Made by a program: the position numbers and the translations under genes. A stretch of 5,452 nucleotides of DNA from an uncultured Chromatiaceae bacterium (GTDB lineage Bacteria; Pseudomonadota; Gammaproteobacteria; Enterobacterales; Alteromonadaceae): positions 1 through 5,452 of the forward strand of contig CAMLNG010000276.1 of NCBI GenBank assembly GCA_946481195.1, read 5' to 3'. Every line of letters begins with the position of its first letter. Position 1 is the first letter of the stretch. Positions 1 to 5,452 of this stretch are shown piece by piece. The notes beneath the pieces were generated by a model. The model worked only from the letters and a program-made list of their open reading frames with translations, was not told the origin of the DNA and ran no database searches.

Positions 1-120
1 TGCTACAACAGACAAGACTGTGTTTTAATTCCTGACTATAACGTCTATTTTCTTTACACTTTATCGAAAACTCTACCCAAGAATATTTGAATCCTCTTAT
101 AGATCAACATACTAATATAG

Positions 121-136
121 TGGCATTAAATATGCT
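121..136 (+). promoter_or_regulatory. Candidate sigma-54 (RpoN) -24/-12 promoter of the PEP-CTERM gene
   Basis: The sequence TGGCAT, five bases, then ATGCT matches the RpoN consensus TGGCAC-N5-TTGCW, with the invariant GG (122-123) and GC (134-135) at exactly the right spacing. Transcription would start near 147, about 23 bases before the ATG at 170 and ahead of the AGGAG ribosome-binding site at 158-162. PEP-CTERM genes in several proteobacteria are known to depend on RpoN with the PrsK/PrsR two-component system, which supports the call. A weak inverted repeat, ACAG-N6-CTGT at 8-21, lies about 110 bases upstream, where an enhancer-binding activator could sit, but I cannot assign it. Confidence 0.6.
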
Positions 137-169
137 CCGGCTCTGCGGATACAGCTTAGGAGCCACGTC

Positions 170-809
170 ATGAAAAAAGCGATTTTTCTTTCACTCAGCC
201 TGGAACAGTGCCGGCCAACCAACCATTGCCCCTTTTGGTGAACCACAAACGTCAACCTATGGCCAGACGTTCACGGCCACTGCGGCGCTTGGCAGCAAAA
301 TTGACAGTTTTTCTTTTTATCTCAGAAATGTCGCGTCTAGTAACACTTCATTCGCTGCTTACATTGCGCAATGGGACGGTCTGAAAGCCACTGGCCCAAT
401 GCTGTACAGCAGCGCTGCCAACATGATTCCGACCGGCCAGGGTGGCTTTACCCAGTTCGTCTTTAACACGGGCGGCGTGAACTTAACAATCGGCCAGCAA
501 TATGTCGCCTTCCTCAGCACTTCGGCGTTTGGTGCCAATGGCAATACCACTACGTCGATGGGAGTCATCTCGAATACGGCGACCTACGCCGGTGGCGCTT
601 TTGTGTTCTTTAATAACTCTAATTTCTCAGATCTGACGTCAATGAACTGGGACAACTTTTTAGGTAATTTTGGTGATGCCTCATTCACGGCATCCTTCTC
701 AGATCGGACTGCAGCTGTGTCAACACCTGGTACTCTGTCAATGTTCGGTCTGGCAGCTCTGCTGATCGCAGGTGGTCTGCGCTCACGTCAGCGCAGCCAA
801 TCTGTCTGA
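170..809 (+). pseudogene. PEP-CTERM-like exported protein, disrupted in its signal peptide
   Basis: The ATG at 170 follows AGGAG (158-162) at good spacing and encodes MKKAIFLSLSL, a typical signal-peptide beginning, but that frame stops at 239-241 after 23 codons. The body of the protein is in another frame, open from just after 173 to the TGA at 807-809. From about 201 it reads WNSAGQPTIAPFGEPQ and gives roughly 200 residues rich in Gly, Ser, Thr, Asn, Phe and Ala, as in secreted beta-sheet proteins. The C-terminus has the PEP-CTERM layout: a short STPGTL motif, a hydrophobic helix (FGLAALLIAGGL) and an Arg-rich tail. Exosortase-type systems process such proteins at the envelope. The hydrophobic core and cleavage site of the signal peptide are absent, so a loss of 2 mod 3 bases (or a gain of 1 mod 3) near 198-204 is implied. 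The first in-frame ATG (399) would give a 136-residue fragment without export signal. A sequencing or assembly error could look the same. Confidence 0.72.
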
Positions 810-830
810 TGTTTCCAAGCACAGTATGTT

Positions 831-863
831 AAAAAGCCCCGGCAACCTGCCAGGGCTTTTTTT
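831..863 (+). terminator. Rho-independent terminator, possibly bidirectional
   Basis: AAAAAGCCC (831-839) pairs with GGGCTTTTT (853-861). An inner GGCA/TGCC stem (841-844 with 848-851) encloses a three-base loop, and one C/A mismatch separates the two stems. Seven T residues (857-863) follow on the + strand. It lies 22 bases after the stop codon of the PEP-CTERM gene. Because the stem is bordered by A on one side and T on the other, the - strand transcript also ends in a stem followed by a U run. It could therefore stop transcription arriving from the convergent EEP-lectin gene. Confidence 0.88.
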
Positions 864-934
864 ATGGTTGACGATCTACTTTAATAGCAACAATTCGCCG
901 AACAAACCTCTTAAAAACATAGGCATCTGATAGT

Positions 935-962
935 GTACGGCGACGCTTACGCTCGCTCGTAC
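935..962. repeat. Imperfect inverted repeat (hairpin) between the convergent genes
   Basis: GTACG-GCGA at 935-943 pairs with TCGC-T-CGTAC at 953-962, with a single unpaired T and a nine-base loop. It lies in the 161-base spacer between the terminator and the stop of the EEP-lectin gene, where I see no coding sequence. No T run follows on either strand, so it is not a standard intrinsic terminator. It may be an mRNA 3'-end stabilising structure for the - strand gene, or one unit of a dispersed repeat family; the window alone cannot decide. Confidence 0.4.
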
Positions 963-1024
963 CTACAACATAAGATGAGAGAGATTAGTAGCAGACCTGC
1001 CCCCAATTTGCTGATACTCCTCCT

Positions 1025-2326
1025 CTACCTAGGGCTGTAAATCACGCCGATTTTATCCAGCTCGGTTTCAGCGCGGCCATGCAGGCCGCTGATTTGCCAG
1101 TTAGCGGGGGCGCTGAAGGTGGTGCAGCTGCCGGTCTGACTGCCGCCGCTGAGGCTGCGGTTCTGGCTGGTACTGAAGCTGGCGTAGAAGATACGGTTGC
1201 TGCCGTTGCGCTGGCCCTGGCAGACGGTCAACGCTGTGACGTATTCGCCACTGTTGAGGTTCAGCGTCGCTAAAGTGCCGCCGCTGCCACCGTGGTTAAA
1301 GCTCTGGCCGCTTTGCAGGCTAAACCCCAGCTGGTCTACCCGGCTGCCGGCGCGGATGCGCAGTTGGCTGACGAGCGGGCTTGCAGGTAACTGACTGACG
1401 TTATTAAATGAAATGCCACCGTCGCCACCGAATTGGTCACTCATTTTACGATTGACTGGCGTCTGATAGCGCCACAATGCCGACACCGGCGGATGGTCCG
1501 ACAGCTTCTGGCCGTTTGGCATCAGGTCATCCTGCCGCACCTGATAGTCAAGCGCCTGCAGATTGACATAACCATTGCTGCGATAATGTACTTTGTCGAC
1601 GATTTCGCAGCTGGCACTGCTGATTTGCGGGTCACAAACCAAAGCTGCTGCACCTTGCGCCGGCACGTCTCCTGGCCGGTACAGTTCAATCCAGGCATCT
1701 TTAAAACCGGCGTTCAGCAGTTCGCGGATATTGTCGCCGTCGCGGGTGTAACGGGTATTGGTGTCGCCCATCACAATTACCGCGTTGCCCACTGACTGAC
1801 TGTTGATATATTGCATCAACTGCAGAATATTGTTACGCCGCGCCGTTAAATCAGCGGTTTCGACCTGGGCCTGAGTATGCAGGTTATAGATATCGACATA
1901 AACCCCTTCGGCAACACGCACCTGAATCAGCGTAAAACCTTTGGGGGTCAGGCAATCCACACCGTTGCAGTGATTCCATTTCACCCTTTTGATGCCGCTA
2001 AACGGCAGATGGCTCATGCTGTTCAGGCCGCTGCCAACGCCCATGCCGCCGGTGGTAGCGGAACGATACGGGTGGTTGTTGCAGGTGTCATAGAGCGCGG
2101 CATGATAGTTAAAATCTTCCTGCACATTGACCACGTCATAAGCATTGACGTAGCAGCTGATGACTTCAGTCGCCGCCTGGCGGTCGCTTTCGGCGCTGGA
2201 AAATAACTCCAGCAAACCAGCGACGTTATAACTCAGTGTACTGAAAGTACCTTCCGCGGCCAGTGTCTGCGGGCAGGCGAGTGTCGCAGCCAGCAGCGCG
2301 CCGGCCAGGGTGTAGTTCTTGCGCAT
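1025..2326 (-). CDS. Secreted endonuclease/exonuclease/phosphatase (EEP) family protein with C-terminal jacalin-like lectin domain
   Basis: This is a 433-residue protein with an export signal (MRKNYTLAGALLAATLA, cleavage near residues 21-23). Residues about 25-287 form an EEP (DNase I/sphingomyelinase-like) domain: LSYNVAG with Asn34, NVQEDF with metal-ligand Glu70, YNLHTQA with His150, MGDTNTR with Asp188 and Asn190, and LSDHPPV with the Asp277-His278 catalytic pair. All expected active-site elements are present. The family hydrolyses phosphodiester or phosphomonoester bonds in nucleic acids, sphingolipids or inositol phosphates; the NLHTQA form recalls the sphingomyelinase side, but the substrate is not decided. 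Residues about 299-433 resemble a jacalin-like lectin domain: FGGDGGISF, then HGGSGG, LNSGEYVTAL, a segment with ISGLHG and a final IGVIYS. Several Cys pairs fit an oxidising compartment. It is the last visible gene of the - strand cluster. A start 12 bases upstream (2338) is possible but lacks a ribosome-binding site. Confidence 0.85.
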   Translation of the reverse strand: MRKNYTLAGALLAATLACPQTLAAEGTFSTLSYNVAGLLELFSSAESDRQAATEVISCYVNAYDVVNVQEDFNYHAALYDTCNNHPYRSATTGGMGVGSGLNSMSHLPFSGIKRVKWNHCNGVDCLTPKGFTLIQVRVAEGVYVDIYNLHTQAQVETADLTARRNNILQLMQYINSQSVGNAVIVMGDTNTRYTRDGDNIRELLNAGFKDAWIELYRPGDVPAQGAAALVCDPQISSASCEIVDKVHYRSNGYVNLQALDYQVRQDDLMPNGQKLSDHPPVSALWRYQTPVNRKMSDQFGGDGGISFNNVSQLPASPLVSQLRIRAGSRVDQLGFSLQSGQSFNHGGSGGTLATLNLNSGEYVTALTVCQGQRNGSNRIFYASFSTSQNRSLSGGSQTGSCTTFSAPANWQISGLHGRAETELDKIGVIYSPR

Positions 2327-2327
2327 T

Positions 2328-2336
2328 TCCTTCTCC
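2328..2336 (-). promoter_or_regulatory. Ribosome-binding site deciding the EEP-lectin start
   Basis: On the - strand GGAGAAGGA lies between two in-frame ATG codons (2338-2336 and 2326-2324). Its GGAG ends six bases before the second ATG, which is good spacing, while the first ATG has only A-rich sequence before it. Starting at the second ATG also gives a conventional Arg-Lys signal-peptide N-terminus. Confidence 0.65.
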
Positions 2337-2357
2337 ATGTTTTGGCTTTTTTAATGG

Positions 2358-2374
2358 CTGATGTGATGCATCAG
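2358..2374. repeat. 17-bp palindrome upstream of the EEP-lectin gene, candidate operator
   Basis: CTGATG-TGATG-CATCAG has perfect six-base arms, and inside it TGATGCATCA (2364-2373) is itself a perfect ten-base palindrome. It lies 31 bases before the chosen start of the EEP-lectin gene, in the 203-base spacer that follows the PHP gene. The position suits a regulator-binding site or a leader hairpin. No convincing -35/-10 pair is visible next to it, and I do not recognise the motif. The rest of the spacer (2375-2529) has no gene I can support. The imperfect repeat TTTGGCC-TTTTT-GGCAAA on the - strand near 2395-2412 is too weak to call a terminator. Confidence 0.35.
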
Positions 2375-2529
2375 ATTGTTTGCACCGCGCGTTTGCCAAA
2401 AAGGCCAAACAGCCGGTACTGGCTCCATTGCGAAGGAATGCCGCGAAAACCCAGGCTGCGGTTTACTTCGCATACTGCTGAATTTGGTGGTGTAACTGTA
2501 TTGGTCGATGTCGCTTCGATCTGTCCACC

Positions 2530-4083
2530 CTACGGTTGCCCCGATTGCACCTCGATAAACACCGGGTTGCTGTAAAACCACAAATCGCTCCAGGGGTTTT
2601 CGCCTTTGGTGTCGGCGTTAGGTTCAAGCTCGTCGCGCTGATTGGTGCCGCGCAGGCGGATGTATTGGCTGTGTTGCAGGTTTTTAAGCTGATAACTGAG
2701 CTGATACACCACGCCGTTGCTGTCGCTTGAGACTTTGCCAAATGCGCTTTGCTCAAAGCGTTGCAGAACCCTAGTTTGTGGTGCTTCGTCGCTGTTGCGA
2801 TCAGGCGCTGCGCCACTGATTTGGCCGCCAATGACATCCAGCCGGGCGACTTGTGGCCGTTCGTTATTGCCATTTAATGCAGCCGGTACGCGAAAGCGGA
2901 TTTGGATCTTCACGTCGCTACCGGCTTTGACCTTTAGACTTTCGCCGGCTCTGGCGGTTAACGCGGTATTAGCAGCTTTCGCGCTGCCTGCGCCCTGCTC
3001 TTGCACACTCAGATCAAGCTCGTCGATTAAATCGCCGGTGGTGACAAAGATCTGGCCGCTTTTCAGTGCGGCAAAAATGGCGTCGTAGTTTTTGTCGGCG
3101 AGCACATAAGTTTTGGCGTATTGGCCTGGCCAGAAATCGGCCCAGCCGTCGGTGTAATGGCCATGGCTGTCGGAAACCCCTGTCACCCAAAACCGGCGGC
3201 CTTCACTTAATAAACTGTCCCAGACTCCACCTAAACGCGCGGTCATCTGATCATATCCGCCGTAGGTCGGATGGTCCGGGTATTCGCCACGGATGCCGTC
3301 TGGTTTTAGGCCGCCGTCGGCGTTTAAAGTAGCAGCCTGATGGCCTTCAGCGCCGGTCATGCCGATCATTACGCCGGGGGCTGTGTCCTGCCAGTCGCGT
3401 AATTGTTTCGGCGTAATTTTAAAATACTGCCGGAAGCCTTTGGCGAGCCGCGCGGGGTGATTGGCAAGCACTAATGGTGGGTCTGGCAGCTTCGCCATCG
3501 CTTCAAGTGCCTTGAGCATATAAGCATCTTCAGCTTTTTCCGGCCCCTGCGGCACACCTTGGCGGCCGTTGTAAATCCGTTCTATCTCAAACAGTTGCTC
3601 GGCTTCATTCGGCCGGCTGCCACTTGCTGTTTTGACCACGCTGTCAGGCCGGTACGGCATGATAAAACTGGCGTGCCGCCCGCCCGGTGCATTGCCCGGC
3701 ACGTCGAATTCCATACCGTGAAACTGCAAAATTTGCGGCAGCGCACGGCGTGATGCTAATAGCTCCGGATAAGCATGTTTTAATGCCAGTTCGGCACGGT
3801 TCGGCCCACCGTGGTCGGTCAATACTATCCAGTCGAGACCATAGTGGCTTGCCATCTGGGCGTTGAGCGGGATGGAATATTTGGCATCGCCGCCAATAAT
3901 TGGCCTCGGCGGAAAGACGCTGTTGTCCCACTTCACACTGTAGTGGGTATGGATATGGTGGTCACCGGCCAGCCAGCGTTTTGGCTGAGCTGGCGCCTGT
4001 TGCTGGCTTTGTTGCTGTGCACAGCCAGTCAGTAACAAAGCGATGAACAGGCAAAGCGGTTTTAATAAATACTTGTTTTTCAT
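2530..4083 (-). CDS. PHP-domain metallohydrolase lipoprotein (CehA/McbA-like)
   Basis: This is a 517-residue protein. The N-terminus MKNKYLLKPLCLFIALLLTGC is a lipoprotein signal with lipobox LTG-Cys21. The residue after Cys is Ala, not Asp, so transport to the outer membrane is expected. A Gln-rich linker (residues 22-34) follows. Residues about 36-350 are a PHP fold with its metal-ligand motifs in order: GDHHIHTHYS (His43, His45), VLTDHGG (Asp90, His91), FHGMEF (His122, Glu125), LANHPAR (His209) and VSDSHGH (Asp305, His307). PHP enzymes use two or three metals to hydrolyse phosphoesters; CehA/McbA relatives instead cleave carbamate or ester bonds, so the bond attacked here is uncertain. Residues about 350-517 form a beta-rich domain ending in WSDLWFYSNPVFIEV, a usual end for this family. 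The start ATG overlaps the stop of the GH28-like gene (ATGA), which suggests translational coupling; a weak GGGA lies upstream. The protein appears complete. Confidence 0.85.
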   Translation of the reverse strand: MKNKYLLKPLCLFIALLLTGCAQQQSQQQAPAQPKRWLAGDHHIHTHYSVKWDNSVFPPRPIIGGDAKYSIPLNAQMASHYGLDWIVLTDHGGPNRAELALKHAYPELLASRRALPQILQFHGMEFDVPGNAPGGRHASFIMPYRPDSVVKTASGSRPNEAEQLFEIERIYNGRQGVPQGPEKAEDAYMLKALEAMAKLPDPPLVLANHPARLAKGFRQYFKITPKQLRDWQDTAPGVMIGMTGAEGHQAATLNADGGLKPDGIRGEYPDHPTYGGYDQMTARLGGVWDSLLSEGRRFWVTGVSDSHGHYTDGWADFWPGQYAKTYVLADKNYDAIFAALKSGQIFVTTGDLIDELDLSVQEQGAGSAKAANTALTARAGESLKVKAGSDVKIQIRFRVPAALNGNNERPQVARLDVIGGQISGAAPDRNSDEAPQTRVLQRFEQSAFGKVSSDSNGVVYQLSYQLKNLQHSQYIRLRGTNQRDELEPNADTKGENPWSDLWFYSNPVFIEVQSGQP

Positions 4084-5452
4084 GCTTTATTCCCAGGCGC
4101 AAACTGCAAAGTACTGTTTTTATCCGGCCCGGCGGCAGTATCAAAATAAGGCGCCAGCGCATTGACCTGCACTATGCCGCCATTGTTAGTACTGAGTGCT
4201 TCAATAGCTCCAGTCGCGCTGTCACTGTGAAGCGCCAGCAACAGCGGTTTATCCACCTTTTGCAGCACCAGTTGCGGTCGTTGTCTGCCGGCGACATACA
4301 CCTGCTGCAGCTGCAGCCTTTGCACATCATCCAGCACCAGCGCCGGGCGAAAATCCGTATCGCGGCAGCGGACTATTAAATTTTTCACCTGCAAACCATC
4401 GACATGGCGCACAAACAAAGCATAAGCCGGCAGCTCGCCAAACATGCTGTATTCCGGATAAGCCGCGCGCTCCTGCGGTACCAGATGCAGCTGATGATAA
4501 GGCCGGTACGCCATGCCGCTGTTGGCGCGGCCCGGGTAGCTGATGTCGATGTTCTCCAGCACCACATCGCGCACTTTGGCATCCGGCAAGCCGGTGATAG
4601 AAGCAGGAATGGGGTTATGCAGCGCGTTTAATAAAGGCCCCCGTACCTGGTAGGCCAAATCGGCCGGGCCAAAGGCGATATCGGCTTTGAGGTTACGAAA
4701 ACGCACATTGCGCAAAGTGCCAACCGCTTTGTCGGGCGCCACGCCCATATTGCGCTGGCCGAGGCGGATAAAGAGTGCACAGCCAACATGCTGCGCGTCG
4801 ATGCCGTCCACTTCGACATCTTCTAAAAAAGCACCGTCGACGCTTTCCAGCGCCACTGCGGCGCGGTAAGTGTCAAACACCACGATGTTGCTGATTTTGA
4901 CGCGGCGAAAACCACCTTGTGACTCAGTGCCAAACTTAACGCCATTGGCCGATGAGCGCACCATGCAGTCGCGGATCTCAATATCTTCGTTGTACAAACC
5001 TTTGGTGGATTTCAGGCAAATCGCATCGTCCGCCGCATTGATAAAACAGTAGCTGATACGCACTTTACGGCAGTCGTTGATGTCGATGCCGTCGTTATTC
5101 CAGTAGCAGTCGCTGTCGACACGGATTTGGTCGATGACCAGGTCGGTACAGGCGCCATAATGCTGCACCCAAGCGGCGCTGTTGGCGATGGTCAGGTCAT
5201 AAATGCGGATCTGGTCACAATGGGTAAAAGCGATGACTTGGGGTCTGTGATTGGAGCGGTTGCGCCACAGGTTAAAATCCGGTTCTATGCGCTGGCCTGA
5301 GTGATGTAAATCACTGATATTATTGGCCAGCTGCCGGCCCTGGCCATCGACGCGGCCTTTGCCGCACAAGGCGATATTGCTGGCTTTATCAGCCCACAGC
5401 AGCGCGTGCAGCTGGCCTTGTTCATCATAATAATCGGCGATATCGACACTGC
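4080..5452 (-). CDS. GH28-like right-handed beta-helix glycoside hydrolase, N-terminus beyond the window
   Basis: The frame is open to the right edge, showing the last 456 residues of a longer protein. Any start inside the window (such as the TTG at 5369-5367) is unlikely, because family-like sequence (ALLWADKASNIALCGKGRVD) continues upstream of it. Repeated hydrophobic rungs (IRIYDLTIANS, VRISYCFINAADD, VKISNIVVFD) indicate a parallel beta-helix. WNNDGIDI and AADDAICLKS, with 21 residues from the first Asp to the DD pair, match the three catalytic Asp of polygalacturonases (visible-fragment residues 120, 141 and 142). The usual Gly-His-Gly is ANGVKFGTES, so His is replaced by Asn, and the Arg-Ile-Lys motif that binds the substrate carboxylate is not recognisable (YRAAVALES in its place). 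The later SITGLPDAKVRDVVLENI and YPEYSMFGELPAY stretches are typical of a divergent GH28 subgroup. Retaining inverting hydrolysis on a glycan other than polygalacturonate is an inference. It is followed by the PHP lipoprotein gene with an ATGA overlap. Confidence 0.83.
   Translation of the reverse strand, partial: SVDIADYYDEQGQLHALLWADKASNIALCGKGRVDGQGRQLANNISDLHHSGQRIEPDFNLWRNRSNHRPQVIAFTHCDQIRIYDLTIANSAAWVQHYGACTDLVIDQIRVDSDCYWNNDGIDINDCRKVRISYCFINAADDAICLKSTKGLYNEDIEIRDCMVRSSANGVKFGTESQGGFRRVKISNIVVFDTYRAAVALESVDGAFLEDVEVDGIDAQHVGCALFIRLGQRNMGVAPDKAVGTLRNVRFRNLKADIAFGPADLAYQVRGPLLNALHNPIPASITGLPDAKVRDVVLENIDISYPGRANSGMAYRPYHQLHLVPQERAAYPEYSMFGELPAYALFVRHVDGLQVKNLIVRCRDTDFRPALVLDDVQRLQLQQVYVAGRQRPQLVLQKVDKPLLLALHSDSATGAIEALSTNNGGIVQVNALAPYFDTAAGPDKNSTLQFAPGNKA

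Noticed and set aside
134..163. GCTCC/GGAGC inverted repeat that could hide the AGGAG ribosome-binding site of the PEP-CTERM gene.
   Set aside because: Its left arm overlaps the -12 element and lies before the predicted transcript start near 147, so it would not be in the mRNA from that promoter.
1433..1795. Open + strand frame of 120 codons, with similar ones at 1079-1273 and 1877-2206.
   Set aside because: They lie opposite the well-supported EEP-lectin gene, have no family resemblance or ribosome-binding site, and arise from the codon pattern of the - strand gene.
2371..2529. The PHP reading frame stays open for 52 codons after its TAG, which could suggest read-through or a truncated gene.
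   Set aside because: The PHP protein already has its expected family ending (SNPVFIEV) before the TAG, and the extension resembles nothing I recognise; chance openness is sufficient.
2351..2581. A 76-codon - strand frame spanning the end of the PHP gene and the spacer.
   Set aside because: It overlaps the PHP gene's 3' end in another frame, has no good ribosome-binding site and no recognisable features.
4080..5369. A complete GH28-like gene starting at the TTG at 5369.
   Set aside because: The frame continues without a stop to the window edge with family-like sequence, so the TTG is an internal Leu codon and the gene is cut by the edge.

Overview
The window looks like chromosomal DNA of a Gram-negative bacterium, most likely a gammaproteobacterium of the Alteromonadales/Rheinheimera-Alishewanella type. 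This is an inference from three things: moderate GC content, a PEP-CTERM-like exported protein behind a sigma-54-type promoter, and a lipoprotein with an outer-membrane-type lipobox. No rRNA, tRNA, CRISPR array or insertion sequence is visible.

Left part (1-863, + strand): an AT-rich leader holds a well-formed -24/-12 promoter (121-136), then a ribosome-binding site and the start of a signal peptide (ATG at 170). The rest of a secreted protein of about 200 residues, ending in a PEP-CTERM-like sorting tail, lies in a different reading frame. The gene therefore appears to have lost most of its signal peptide through an indel near 200, and it is annotated as a pseudogene or sequencing error. A strong terminator that could work in both directions (831-863) follows it.

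Right part (1025-5452, - strand): three genes for exported or surface hydrolases are read leftwards. The first is a GH28-like right-handed beta-helix glycosidase, cut by the right window edge. It overlaps by ATGA a PHP-domain (CehA/McbA-like) metallohydrolase lipoprotein. After about 200 bp comes a secreted endonuclease/exonuclease/phosphatase (EEP) family protein with a C-terminal jacalin-like lectin domain. The first two genes are probably translationally coupled. The third may belong to the same transcript or have its own control region, which contains a 17-bp palindrome.

Taken together, the - strand genes suggest an extracytoplasmic system for a complex glycan or glycoconjugate: a glycosidase without the usual uronate-binding residues, a lipid-anchored phosphoesterase-like metalloenzyme, and a secreted lectin-targeted phosphodiesterase. 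The substrate cannot be read from the sequence. The functional link to the PEP-CTERM gene is unknown, since it is convergent with the cluster and separated from it by the terminator.
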